Notes: generated by a model from the sequence alone, not told the origin. A DNA stretch of 64,000 bases from Lutjanus erythropterus (GCA_020091685.1 CM034612.1:25412655-25476654), one strand, 5' to 3'. Positions 11,110 through 22,384 are shown, counted from the first letter of the stretch. A program made the numbers and translations.

Positions 11110-13555
11110 GTGAGTCATCATTCTTCTCTCTGCTATCTTTATTTGGTGCTCTGTTTTTGCTAGAGCTGCTCTCATCTCTGTTGCACGACATGACAACATA
11201 AATGCCTATATTTATCAACGACTGACACTAAATTCATATTTTATGATGCATTTTAAGTATCAAAAAGTGTCAGTTTTTTTATTACATTTTTGTGATCTAA
11301 ATCAGATAACTTTTTTCATGACCTGTAATTTTTCAGCTCAGTGTCAAACTTTGAAAACCCTTCATCTAGATCAGTCACATTAAGTACCTCATAATGTTTA
11401 CTCATTCCTTCATTTTGTTTATTTAAATCTCAGGGAAACACACTGAGAGTGAGCCCTCATTTACTGTGGTTCAGAGATATAGACACAGAATAAGAGAAAA
11501 CACAACTACAATCATTAAAGAAAGCTGGGAGGTAGCAATAAAGGAACGATACATGGATCACTCCAGTAATTAATCTTAGGGCATCTGCCCTTCACTTGAC
11601 TTTTCCCATGTGTGACGTACAGTTGTATTACTGTGGGATCACAGCACATAGAATAGATACAAGCACTTGGCCTGTTAACCAGGGAAAATACCTGTGCTGA
11701 AGTAGTTGCCTGTTACTTAAATAAATTTCATTAATCAAGGCTGTCAATTATACGAACATCTCTTGAACAGATTTGATGGATTTATTAGCAGTTTAGCTTT
11801 TGAAATCACATCTGCTATCATTAAGTCCTGTGGTTCACACCAGAGTTCTTTTGGAACTGCAGCAAGACCCACCTTTTCAGGTGGACTCAGTCCATGTCTT
11901 TGGTCCACACCAGAGTTCGATTGAAAGCTTTCAAACCAGCTGACATGAACCAGCCTACAGAGGCAAACGTAGGGCTGGGCGATATGGCCTTAAATTTATA
12001 TTGCGGTATAATTTGAAGCATATGTGATAATGATATATATTGCGATATATTCTTTTCTTCTGTATATATCAGAGTTGGGCGATATGCTAAAATTTTCCAA
12101 GCGGTTATCGTCAGCTCATCCATTAGCGATTGGCGATACCATCATCCCCCCTACCGAACTAATACAAGCTTAATTGGCTTGTTAACACCTCGGAAAACAC
12201 ACTTAATTTAAACTCGACAGAAAAACATGTAGAACTCAGCAAAACCCTCTTTGTTAGTCTATCCACTCTTCCAACAGTCACAACTCTGGTTTGGTCAAAA
12301 TAAATCCTCACTTTACCGCGTGAAAAGAGTATAAAAATTCTGACTCTGCAGGCTGTTTTCCTCTCACTCCTCACCCAGCTCAGATCACTCATGGTCAGCT
12401 GAGTGGGTGTATACTGCGCCGCTGGATGAGAGCGCGGTGCAGAGTAGAGGCTGTCACTCTGCAGATTATTACATGCCATGGTTTCAACCAAAACAAGCAC
12501 AGCTTGATGACATCATCAACATGCACTATCGCCGGTCGGTATCCAAAGGTTTTAGATTGGAACTGGATGGCAGTCCATAAAGAACAACAATGTCAACATT
12601 TCCTGTTTGTGTAAACAAAGGAAAACAAGGTTTAGAAAAAAACTAGTTTCAAACTCTGCTTCGATAACAGCATATCAGTTTTTCATCCATCCATATAACT
12701 AGATTATTATTCTATCTGATGGTGTTATCAACAGGACAAATTTCAACACCATCATAGTCAATATTTCCTGCATTCAAAAACATTCATTTTGTCTTTGCAC
12801 AGTTTGATGTGAGGGTGATTTTGGAGGAAGTTAAATGACAGTACTAGATTCAGAGTGGCAGCATGAATAAAATCTGCACAGGAATAAAGGACAGTGTCGT
12901 CTGCGTAAAGATGGTAAATACAATAGTACAATAAAGAGGTAATATCATTTTAATAAATAGTGAATAAGACTGAACTTTGAGGAACTCCCTTTGAAATGTA
13001 AGAAAAGAGGACTGGAAATGACACTGTTGACACACAGCCACTTGCAGCTAGCATCGTCAAAACCTACACGAGAAAATCTTCCACACAAAGGCTGGAACCA
13101 GAGAATCTTTGGTATTTTTACTTTAATAATGATTGGAACAATTCATTGATTATCAGAATTGACCACTCTTAAGTCCCGCCCCTGTGTGTGCTCATCTTGT
13201 CTGTGACAAAAGGAAAACCACATTTTGAAGATTGTTAGAAGATGTTGCTGAGGGACCTGTAAAAGTGACATATATTCACATCTTAAATTAGCAAATCTTA
13301 GCAAAACACTGGCTAATTAACTAGCTAATCTACATCAATTGTTAGCTTGCAAGTTAGGCAGTGTTTTGCTAACACTGGCTAACATATGATGTGATCCTAT
13401 ATGTTGATTTTACAGGAAAAGAAGAAAGTTAATCCAAGTACCATGGTTGCTCAACTGTAATTGGAGCACATAGCAAAAGAGGTGATACTTCCTGTTACCT
13501 TCAGGTTTATTTATTAACCATAACGTTTCTCTTTGACCCTACCTGTGTTTGTTAG
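11110..13555 (+). other. ipo8: ipo8 intron
   Basis: Contains a MITE with GGGCGATATGGCC-type ends (11968-12545). The rest (11110-11960 and 12560-13500) shows AT-rich sequence without recognisable genes or clear repeats. Confidence 0.85.
11968..12545. mobile_element. hAT-like MITE(s) of the GGGCTGGGCGATAT family
   Basis: The left end reads TAGGGCTGGGCGATATGGCC at about 11970. A second, similar start, GAGTTGGGCGATATGCTAAA, occurs at about 12072, and a facing end, ACTATCGCCGGTCGGTATCC, at about 12523. Either one copy sits inside another or the left end is duplicated. The target duplication was not readable. Confidence 0.65.
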
Positions 13556-13685
13556 GGGTCCAGAACAGCGATGCAGCCTGGTACCAGTGTTTGACGGCTC
13601 CGCTCAGCGACGACCAGAAAAAACAGCTGCAGGAGATCTACAGCATCTCACAGCAGAGGAGGAGCACCGCCGCCAAGGGCCAGTG
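13556..13685 (+). CDS. ipo8: Importin-8, last well-conserved coding exon
   Basis: C carried from the previous exon plus GG forms Arg, then VQNSDAAWYQCLTAPLSDDQ, KKQLQEIYSISQQRR and STAAKGQ. Human IPO8 reads [20 protein letters not shown] here. The acceptor is TTTGTTAG. Two donors are possible: CAGTG|GTGAGA (exon end 13685) or CCA|GTGGTG (13682); both leave two bases. Without splicing the frame ends at once (GQW then TGA at 13687-13689). Mammals continue with a QQGGFTFE-like peptide in the next exon, which I could not find. Confidence 0.92.
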
Positions 13686-14289
13686 GTGAGAGGCAACACA
13701 CACCAGTGTAGAATACAGACAGGAAAGAGAAATGGAGACAGACACGGGAGAGGGGGTGTGAAAAAATGTTCAATACATTCAATTCAAGATGTTTTTTAAT
13801 TGGAACATTAGCCTGAAGGCATGTTCTGTCACAGTTTTCATAGTGTGAAGTGGAGATTTCCAACTTTCTGACTCACTTTGTGGAGCACAGCATGAGGACA
13901 AGTGGACATCTTTCAGACTGTGGAGACTCAGGAGGGACATGGAGGGAAATAGAAAACCTTTGTGTTAGCCAGAGAAATTTTTTGCTTATTTCCTACATTG
14001 AACAACTACAAGAAGAGCTCTGGTTCAAAGCCTTTCAGAATGAAGCAAAATCTCCACAAACCTTAACTGACCAAAAATCCCACATTCACAGAAACTGTCA
14101 AGTCAAGTCAGCATGTTCAACATATGACACTCTTAATCCTTAAACCCTCTATTTAGATCAGGACTTTTTAAGGTAAGAAATAAAAATTAATCAAAATATT
14201 TGTAACTAAAACAATGCAAGCCTATAATATTAACGGAATAGTTAAACATGTTCTCTCTGAGACTGATCAATGTCATGGCTGGAGGTTAA

Positions 14290-15015
14290 AGGGATAGTTT
14301 GAATGATTTGAGTTGTGGTTATATGAGGTACTTATCTATAGTCAGTGTATTATCTACAGTAAATGGCAGTGGACACGTCCCCACTTTGGAGAAGCAGCAG
14401 GAGTATGGTGTAGGAAGCTAAGCAAAATGTACCGCTGTGGACAGGGTCAGCAACAAAACATATTTTCGATACCTAAACAAAATGAATACCAGTTTAAGTG
14501 TAGCTTTCTATATAGCAGTGTTTCTCAACCCTGGTCCTCAGAGCTCACTGCCCTGCATGTTTTAGATGTTTCTCTGCTCCAACACACCTGATTCACATGA
14601 TCAGGTTGTTATCAGGCTTCTGCAGAGGCTTGATGACGACCAGGGTTGAGAAACACTGCTATATAGAGTATTTTAAGGAATTTATCTTGCCTTCAGGCGA
14701 TCTTTTCCAGGAGAAAACCACTGTTATAGAAGCCAAATATGACTCTCGTCAAAGCAACCAGACTTCTTTGGCAAAGCCAGTAATTTTACCTCACAGAACA
14801 CAGGAGCTAAAAGTGGATTCAGCAATAGTTGGAGCTCATTACTAACTAAAACTGCAAACGGACATTTTTACATTTCTGTTTGTTTACAGATTAAATAAAG
14901 TTTAGAGCGTTGATGGTGGGTGTATTTTTCAACTTGGCTCATAACCACACTGTTTCCACCTGCGTCTTGTCCTTATGCTATGCTAAGCTAACCGTGTTCT
15001 GAGTCAGTCTCTGTA
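14290..15015. mobile_element. TTAA-target MITE interrupted by a hAT MITE
   Basis: Starts AGGGATAGTTTG right after TTAA (14286-14289). Its interior (CCAAATATGACTCTCGTCAA, AAGCAACCAGACT, TTTTACCTCACAGAACA) is shared with 25680-25933. It runs into TGCTATGCTAAGCTAACCGT; the right end is not intact. The element at 14516-14658 sits inside it. Confidence 0.7.
14516..14658. mobile_element. Intact CAGTG-type hAT MITE, 143 bp, perfect 8-bp target duplication
   Basis: Terminal inverted repeats CAGTGTTTCTCAACCCTGGT and its facing complement. Flanked by CTATATAG at 14508-14515 and again at 14659-14666. The length, ends and 8-bp duplication fit a non-autonomous hAT (Charlie-like) element. A partial relative lies at 808-890. 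Confidence 0.95.
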
Positions 15016-15050
15016 CTGCTATAAAAACTTAAAGCACTTAAAGTACTTAA

Positions 15051-15388
15051 AGAACCAGTGTGTGAGATTCAGGGGGATTTATTGGAAAAATCTGACAGAA
15101 ATGTAATATAATATTCATAAGTATGTTTTTATGTGTTTAATCACCTGATAATAAGAATTGTTGTGTTGTTGTTACCTCAGAATGAACCCTTTATATCTAC
15201 AGAGGGAGCAGGTCCTCTTTCACCGAGGTCGACATGTTTCTACGGTAGCCCAGAACGATCAAAACAAACACCGGCTCTAGATATGGCCTGTCACGCCTAC
15301 CATAGGTTCTCCTACACCCTTGAAAGAGGAGAGGAACAGGCAGTGTTTGCTACCTGCAAGCTCACCACTAGTTCCTACACACTGGTCC
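15051..15388 (+). mobile_element. TTAA-target MITE (CCAGTGTGT family), 338 bp, full length
   Basis: TTAA at 15047-15050 and 15389-15392. Ends are AGAACCAGTGTGTGAGAT and, facing it, ACACACTGGTCCT. The interior has ATAATATTCATAAGTATG and GAACCCTTTATATCTACAG. This is a very common percomorph family. TTAA targets suggest the piggyBac or Kolobok superfamily. Confidence 0.9.
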
Positions 15389-15599
15389 TTTAACGCACAG
15401 ATATGAAATCACTGTTGCAATCTAAATAGTTCAGTACTGTTTTCCAAAATATTGACTTATTCTCTGAGGTAGATCTTAAGTATGATCATTTAAGTGCCTA
15501 GAAGCATGGTGCACAAATTACAGTTGTACTAATGAATGTCCACAGTTAAATCAGAAAATTAATCAATTGTAAAACTGGATTGGGGCTTTTATTCTGAAG

Positions 15600-15732
15600 T
15601 AGGGCTGCACGAGTTGGTAAAAAAAAAGTCATATCACAGTTATTTTGACACATTCTTTCTTTTTCAAGAAGTTGGTTCTGGTTCTGTGATTTGGCCACAT
15701 CACAATTTAACTTGATAAGTTGTTCAGCCCCA
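15600..15732. mobile_element. Short hAT MITE, 133 bp, perfect 8-bp target duplication
   Basis: Starts TAGGGCTGCACGAGTTGG and ends GTTGTTCAGCCCCA. TTCTGAAG flanks it at 15592-15599 and 15733-15740 (ATTCTGAAG if 9 bases are counted on both sides). Confidence 0.92.
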
Positions 15733-15853
15733 TTCTGAAGTCTTGCAGTCTTGGGAGAAAACTTTTGTAGTTCACACGAATAAAACATTTAAAAACATGA
15801 TGTACCGTGTTGTTTAGTCCCGCGTTGATCTGAAGCTTGTTGTGTTTTCAGAG

Positions 15854-15926
15854 CACTGAGGAGACTGACGGACTGCAGAATCAGAGGAGGGGGGGGACGA
15901 TGACAGGAGGAGCCGGTCTGACCTGA
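15854..15926 (+). CDS. ipo8: Tentative importin-8 terminal exon
   Basis: Joined in phase to the donor at 13685, the AGAG acceptor ending at 15853 gives C, TEETDGLQNQRRGGTMTGGA, GLT and a TGA stop at 15924-15926. Using the earlier AG (15851) with that donor gives an immediate stop; with the donor at 13682 it gives a different basic tail (QALRRLTDC then IRGGGG). None resembles the mammalian ending. A run of G at 15889-15896 makes the frame sensitive to base-call errors. Exon choice is an inference and needs transcript support. Confidence 0.4.
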
Positions 15927-16127
15927 CCTGAAGTGGATTTCAGTCTAACCTGAATGATCTCAGTCCAGATCAGACCACATCAGACTTTAATGGATCCCAC
16001 CAAACCAGGTCCCAGGGTGCCATCACAACTGGATGGAGTAGCAGGGGCTGCATTTTATCAGTACGGGACCTGGTGCACTGTAAAGAGCCCCTACTGGAAT
16101 ATTCCTATCACCAGGACAGGACCGCTG

Positions 16128-16335
16128 GCCTGTGTGTGTGTTTGTGTGTGTGTGTGCGTGTGTGCGCACGTGTGTGTGTGGAATCCAGAGAAAGGTCTGC
16201 ATTATAAGTATAAATGTCCTTGACCAGCAGAATTCATTTAAGTTCTTGTACAGTGCAGTCCTTTGGTCTGTGACTAAGTAACTGTGTGTGTGAGTGTGTG
16301 TGTGTGAGACAGAGAAAGAGAGAGAGAGAGAGAAA
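16128..16335. repeat. (GT)n and (GA)n microsatellites in the probable ipo8 3' UTR
   Basis: (GT)n with GC interruptions at about 16131-16180, a second GT patch at about 16282-16307, then (GA)n at about 16312-16335. Confidence 0.9.
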
Positions 16336-16673
16336 GTGTAAGAAATAAGAACACATCAGAGTGTGTGTTTGTATGTACTGTAAGCGCTTGTCTTTGTCTC
16401 TCTATAGCTGAACACTTTTTATCATCTCATGAAGCGAGGGCCTGCGAGGAGCAAGAAGAGCCCGGTTTCTGTCAGGGTGCCTTGAATACAGACTGTGGAT
16501 GGATGAGAAGCTCGAGGTCAAAGGTCAAAGACTTGTGTTCTCTGGCTGCGACATCTCACATATGAAATGTAAAATGGGAGAGGGATCTCGGGAGAAGCAT
16601 TTTTTTTTTTTGTCTTTCTGTTTGTCCCTGGATTTTGTTTTTGTAACAGTTTTCAGAACTAATTTAAGAAAAT

Positions 16674-16679
16674 CATAAA
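16674..16679 (+). terminator. ipo8: Candidate ipo8 poly(A) signal (CATAAA variant)
   Basis: AATCATAAAAG is followed about 20-35 bp later by a GU-rich stretch (TTTTTCTGAGTTGTTCTTG). No AATAAA lies between the tentative stop and this point. Inferred from sequence alone. Confidence 0.35.
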
Positions 16680-16934
16680 AGTTCATGTAACATTTTTCTG
16701 AGTTGTTCTTGTTCTTCTATTTTTCTTTACTCCTTCCTACTTTAACTAAACCGTGTCTTTGCTGTGTTAATGCTTATGCTGCATTCACATAGATTCAGGC
16801 AGACTGTAGACGGCAAACTGGAGAGCAAGACGGTAAAAGTAGGTGAGACCAGCAGAGAATACTGATGCTACCTTGTTGAAAAATATGGAAGCGTAACACA
16901 TTCACTTGAGACAACATTTTTGTGCTGGTTTTCT

Positions 16935-17412
16935 GAATTAACAAGATTATCTCAGAATTCTGAGAAAGGTTTTCATGAAAAATCAAATGATTTTTTTTCC
17001 CCCATGAAAATGTATGTTGTCAGTTCACAAAAACAGCAGATTTTTCCCATGAAAAAGTATTTTGTCAGTTCAGAAAAACTGCATATTTTTCCATTAAGCC
17101 TTATCTTGTTAATTCAGAAAAACAGCTGATTTTTTTTTTCACATGAAAATGTATTTTGTTATTTCAGAAAAACAAGATTTTTTTTCTACCATGAAAACGA
17201 ATCTTGTTAATTCAGGCAAACTGATTTTTTCCCATTGAAACTTATGTAGTTAATTCAGAAAAGCAGTAGATTTTTTTCCATGAAAATGTATCTCGTTAAT
17301 TCAGAAAAAGTAGATATTTGCTTTTCCATGAAAACATATCTCATAAATTCAGAAGAATAAAGCTTTTTTTCCCCCATTAAAACGCATCTTGTTAATTCAG
17401 AAAAACAGAACA
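16935..17412. repeat. Minisatellite, 43-50 bp unit, about 10 copies
   Basis: Direct copies of TTAATTCAGAAAAACAG, a poly-T/C run, then CCATGAAAATGTATCTTG. The TTCA landmark lies at 17024, 17069, 17113, 17163, 17211, 17254, 17300, 17348 and 17396 (spacings 45, 44, 50, 48, 43, 46, 48, 48). Confidence 0.9.
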
Positions 17413-17564
17413 ATTTTCAAGTAAATACTTGACACTAAAATAGAAAAATACAACTGTAGCACAGTAACCCTATCACAATACCCAGAGAACCACTTCGTAG
17501 CACATCTGGATAGGTAGCACATATTGACAGAACAGTGGGAAAGAAACAAAGAAAGAAACAAGTC

Positions 17565-17788
17565 AAAGTGCTCTGATTTCAGCCTCTTACATGTGAATAT
17601 TTTCTGAGTTATTTCCTCCTCTCTGACAGCAAACTGAATATTTTGAGTTGTGGACAAAACAAGACATTTGAGGACGTCATCTTGGACTTTGGGAAACGCT
17701 GATCAGCATTTTCACCTGATATTTTATAGGCAAAGAACTATTAATCGATTAACAATTTATGAAAATAATCATTAGTTGCAGTCCTAAA
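17565..17788 (-). mobile_element. CTGCAACTA-type hAT MITE, partial
   Basis: Reverse orientation: TTCCTCCTCTCTGACAG, TTTTGAGTTGTGGACAAAAC, CATTTGAGGACGTCATCTTG, and a right end ATTAGTTGCAGTCCTA. The left end is missing next to the minisatellite. Confidence 0.85.
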
Positions 17789-18385
17789 GTCAATGGCTGC
17801 CTTGAAGGTTGAAAAAAATACACATGCTTCATTTTCATTACTGAATAATGCAGGTGTAGATTTCAAATCAATATGACTTTGAACTGCATTACCATGCACC
17901 AAAATGTCACTTTGACAGAAAATAGTACTTTTATTTGAATTGGAATCCAACAGCTGCCTCAAAATTAAGAAAAATTATGCTACATTCATTTCCATCACAA
18001 AGTAATGGAAAACTGGCTGTGTTGAAATATACTACCTTCTTTTTTTGTTAAAGGTAAAGTAAAACCAATGGCTGCCTTGAATGTGAGAAAAAGCACACTA
18101 CCTTCATGGAAGCTAATGACTGCCTCAGAGAAGAGAAAGGTACCTTCATTTCTATTACAAAGAAAATGGAAGTCAATAGCCTGCCTTGAAGATTGGAAAA
18201 AAAATCTGATAACTGTAATAATGATAGTTTTGTTTTCATAGCAGGATAATGTAGCTGTAGTCTTCAAATCAGTCTGCCCTTAAACTACATTACCACATAA
18301 CAACAATGTAGCTGTGACAACAAATAATCCAGACTGGTTCAGAATCCAACGGCAGTGTTGAAGGGAGGAAAAATATACATGTTTA
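17789..18385. repeat. Degenerate internally repeated block
   Basis: Repeats of GGCTGCCTTGAAG followed by a purine-rich run and ACCTTCATTTC. A longer pair (about 17842-17900 and 18243-18300) shares TAATG, GTAG-TTCAAATCA and CATTACCA elements. An old tandem or nested TE is likely. Confidence 0.6.
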
Positions 18386-19982
18386 GGAGAGTCAGTGCCG
18401 TCCACTGGGCAGTAGTTCTTTCATTCTCCAAATTGTGTTCATAGTACTCTTTCTTATGCAATCGCTACGCTGGCATCCGTCCTCCCCTCTGAGTTGGTAT
18501 TCCCTGTGTGTTCTGTTGCAGTTCGTGTGTTGTAATGCTTCTTTTCCTCGTCCCTGTGTGAGTGTATGTGCAGGACAACAAAGAGCAGCCAAGCACAGAG
18601 GAGCCGTCCCGCGGTGGAGGGATGTGGTCTGTCAGCGGCGAGTTTCTTTACTGGTATTTGTGTACGTTCTCACTCTGTGGTTCCTTGGTCATGAGGCACT
18701 GCGGGTAAATCGCACTCTGCAGTGGTGGAATCTGTCCCTCCATCATTAGTTTTCTGTCTCTGCCTCCACATCTCTCCCTCACACTGTCTCCTCGAGCTTT
18801 GTAATCATTTGTCCTGCATGTGAATGACACCGGCTGGTGGAAGATGTTTTTTTTTGGCTGACATATCTAGGCCAAGTGAGGATGCTGCTGCAGCGGTAAC
18901 GAGCATTCCCACGCCAGGAGAGCAGAGCTGGAGGATGTTATCAAAGAGAGAGTTGCAGAGGGGAAAGTACAGACCAGTGAGAAATCACCACATCCACCGC
19001 AAACACTGTAAGGCCTGAGCTGATTTGCAGCCTCTCCTGACACATGGGTTTGGGTGATATGTGGAATCATAAAAAGTTGGCTTCATCGTTGGCTCAGACT
19101 CCAAAGCTCTGATGATGATGAAGAGACCAGAGGGCCTGTTTGGCCTTTTATACCCAATCAGGATTCCTCTAAATCTACAAAGAAGTACAATGCAAAAACA
19201 GGTCTGTTAGCTAAAAGGGGTAGGTCACAAAAAAAAGGAAATTTCAGTCATTATTTACTCACCCTCATGCCAATTAAAGGTTGGATTTATGTAGTTAGTC
19301 CATAAAACACTGCTGGAGGAAGACAGTGATGCAGAATTAGACCGTTAAACTGTTCATGATTTCTATGTTAAGGATTTTTTGTGCGGACCTGAAACATGGC
19401 TTGGTGACGTGCCAGAGCCATGGTCCCCCAACATTATTTTTTGTAATCATTTTTTTATTAACACCATTGATTCAATACAGGCACAATATTAATACAGAAC
19501 GGTTAACCAGTGGTGTGAAAATTATTTTTTTTTGTCCAAAATAAGGTGTTCAAACCGGAACAGAACCTGTTGTATGTTGGTGGAAAAGGGGTGTCTGTAA
19601 ACTATTCAAGATTCATTTATTTATCATTTTACAACACAGGTCAAACAATGAAATGCAAGCTGTTGTCCCTTTATGCTACACAAAAAAACAAAACAATTTT
19701 TAATGGGGCCTTGAATCCACAAATTAAGTTCCCAAGGAAATCAAAGTAACAAGTCCAAAATAGCAAGTCATTATTTGTCACATGGCCAAATTATATTAAC
19801 TGTGGCAAAAACTGACCTTTCAAAAGTGAAAGAATGGACTTGGAAAGCAAAACTAACTATTAAAATGACGATACTTGATTAAACTAATATCTCAAGTTCA
19901 ACAAGTTTTTTGCAGTTCATTTACTTCTGTTTTCATAAGTAATTAACATTTTTTTCCTTTGTTTCAATCTGAGGTCAATTAA

Positions 19983-20311
19983 AGGTCAAGTGTATAAGAT
20001 CTAGGATATATTATCAGAATATGTTAGAAATGGAACATAATATTCATAGATTATTTTCATTATATAAACACTTGAAAATACAAATTCTTGTTCTCGAGTT
20101 AAACTTAGAGTGAGCTCTTCATAAAGAGAGCACAGGTCCTCTTCCATTGAGTCTGCCATGTTTCTGAAATATCCCAGAACAGGCAAACCAAATGCTTGTG
20201 TTTTTCATAAGGTTCTACGTACTTGGAAGGGCAAGATGAGGCAAGTAGTATTGAGTGGTTTGCAATCTACAACCTCACTACTAGATGTCATTAAATCTTA
20301 CATACTGATCT
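19983..20311 (+). mobile_element. TTAA-target MITE (CCAGTGTGT family), diverged copy
   Basis: TTAA at 19979-19982 and 20312-20315. The interior matches 15051-15388 (ATAATATTCATAGATTAT, GCACAGGTCCTCTTCCATT, GCCATGTTTCTGAAAT, CTAGATGTCATTAAATCT). It is more diverged than the copy at 15051, so probably older. Confidence 0.85.
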
Positions 20312-20329
20312 TTAACAACTTTTTAGAAG

Positions 20330-20835
20330 TAAATGTAAATAAATGTGTGTTCTGTGTTAGTCACACCACAGAAACGTGTCCAAGGCAAGTTTCAATGATT
20401 ACAAAAATCACTAAGTGTATAAAATTAGGTCTCAAAGTAATGAAAAAATGACCAGTTCTCTCTGCTCTGAAACACTGATGGTGTGTTCACTCTGCTGTCT
20501 CAGTGTCAAACACCACTATGACCTGAAAACAACCTGAAACATGGTCACTCCATCCAGCAGATTTATTGGACATTTTTTGGTATTTTTTTTTCTTCCGTGT
20601 CTGGTTGTTGGAACTGAAGTGAGCTGAAGTGAACTGCTGGGCTGATTTGGACTGAGAGAGTCACTGAAGGTACATTTGTAACTGACTGTTAGGAGGGAGA
20701 GGCTTTGAGGTTTGTGTGTCGGGCTTATATAGTGTCAGGGAACGATGGCTCCAGCATGTCACCGAGCCATGTTTCAGGTCCACCACACAGAAATCCTGAA
20801 CACAGAAATCATGAACAACAGTTCAGCATGTTTTC
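20330..20835 (-). mobile_element. LTR-like or promoter-bearing repeat, copy 1
   Basis: Read on the minus strand it has a TATA-box-like CACTATATAAGC, then about 130-200 bp later CCAATAAA with a following GT-rich part. The same order occurs at 36411-36800 on the + strand. The arrangement resembles a solo LTR, but no clear terminal TG..CA pair or target duplication was found. Treat as a fossil repeat of uncertain class. Confidence 0.5.
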
Positions 20836-20937
20836 ACATGTTCTCAAACTGTTCTAACATAATGATTAGAATATAATGATTAAGAAGGAAAACTTACTTT
20901 TTACTTTACACACTCTTTAAACTGTTTTATCTTAAAT

Positions 20938-21318
20938 ATTCAATCATTCATTCATTTTCTGTAACCGCTTATTGCGTAAGGGTCACAGGCTGCTGGAGTC
21001 TATCCCAGCTGACATTGGGCAAGAGGCGGGGTTCACCCTGGACAAGTCGCCAGTTCATTGCAGGACTGACACATAGACAGACAACCACTCACACTCACAT
21101 TCACACCTACAGGCAATTTAGAGTCACCAATTAACCTAGCTTGCATGTCTTTGGACTGTGGGAGGAAGACGGAGAACCCGGAGAGAACCCACGCAGACAC
21201 GGGGAGAACATGCAAACTCTGCACAGAAAGGCCCTGCCCCAGCAAGCCAGGGGATCGAACTCAGGACCTTCTTGCGAGGTGAGGTGGCAATGCTAACCAC
21301 TGCACCACCGTGCCGCCC
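20938..21318 (-). mobile_element. Complete tRNA-headed SINE / LINE-tailed repeat, 10-bp target duplication
   Basis: TATCTTAAAT flanks it at 20928-20937 and 21319-21328. Read on the minus strand: GGGCGGCACGGTGGTGCAGT then GGTTAGCA (A-box-like), a B-box-like GAGTTCGATCCCC, the body ACATGTTCTCCCCGTGTCTG in reverse sense, and a 3' end of (GAAT)n type. The body is the one shared with fish L2/Maui LINE tails. It could be called a 5'-truncated LINE instead. Confidence 0.85.
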
Positions 21319-22384
21319 TATCTTAAATCTTTTTTAACTTAAACTAAACTATAATATTTTTAACTGAATTAGCTTAAAATGTTTGATGATGTGGAAGAAA
21401 AGTCAGTCAGCGATTGTAGTCATGACCTGGTAACCTGATATGATTTGTGTAAAAGAGGAGGGAAGAGATAGCAATAGAGACAAACCTCTTGAGAAATACT
21501 GAACAGGGAGCAGTCAGACCCATTTTGAAATAAGAAAGGAGGCATTTTCAGGAGATTGTGAAGAGAAAAGTTGATATGGATACGGACGGCAGCTTAAGTC
21601 CAAAGAGAGCACAGCTGAAGCATAGTGAGCTTTTGCCGTGACAGCTGAAGCTATGTGTTGTACTGTTTATGCCGTGCTGCGGCTCCTCGAGGCAGAAAAC
21701 TGTCTGAGCTGAGAGGTGTGTGTCTGTCAGAGGCAGCGACCCACATACATGAATGGATGGCTCAGGGCACACAGGTGGAGGAGTGGGCCAACTTTGAGAC
21801 ACTGTTTTTTTTGTTTTTTTTATTCTTCCTCCGGTGCATTAACATACTGCTCTTCCTCAAGTCATTTGACATGTTTTGACAGAAGCTGCAGAATTCGTTA
21901 TCGTCCTCAAAACACGGCACAGAAAATCACTCCCTGCTGTGCTCCACCAGCAAGCTTTTTGATTCAGCTTCTGATACACATGAATGCAATTCTTGTTTTG
22001 TGTGTGTGTGTGGAATCCTTGGTCACACAGTGCTAACGCTCACACAACGCTGATATTGATTTCAATCTGATGAAGGCTAATGGAATACTTTTATCAAGCT
22101 ACTAAACAGAACATTTATATTCCCAGTAAGATTCTAGAGCAGAACCTGATTAATCACAACAGAGTCTCCTCAACATTACTTTTCCTTCTGCAGTCAACCG
22201 TGGAATTGATGTTCCTTTATCTTTACTCCAAAGTCTACATTATATTATTATTAACATTTTTATCTTCATGCAAATTTTGAAAAAACACCAACTTTCAACT
22301 CCTTCCATTATTATGTGTAGTGGTTGCATAATTTAAAGAGCTCATCATTTTAACAAATGCTTATGTTAAAGATATATATATTTG

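Larger units (their letters stand above)
13686..15853 (+). other. ipo8: ipo8 intron (last)
   Basis: Filled by MITEs at 14290-15015, 14516-14658, 15051-15388 and 15600-15732. About 13690-14280 shows nothing recognisable. AATAAA at about 14893 and 15780 could serve as poly(A) signals if the transcript ended in this segment. Confidence 0.6.
19207..20840. mobile_element. Composite TE region with inverted arms
   Basis: 19215-19310 looks like a TTAA-MITE end (GGTAGGTCAC, ATTTACTCACCCTCATGCC). The segment GTTCATGATTTCTATGTT then CCTGAAACATGGCTTGGTGA (19348-19410) faces its complement at about 20740-20835. Between the arms lie a MITE (19983-20311) and an LTR-like repeat (20330-20835). Confidence 0.55.

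Noticed and set aside
1666-15926. IPO7 rather than IPO8
   Set aside because: CIIGLS, QIVPSIL and DAAWYQ match IPO8, and the neighbour is TMTC1, as for IPO8 in human.
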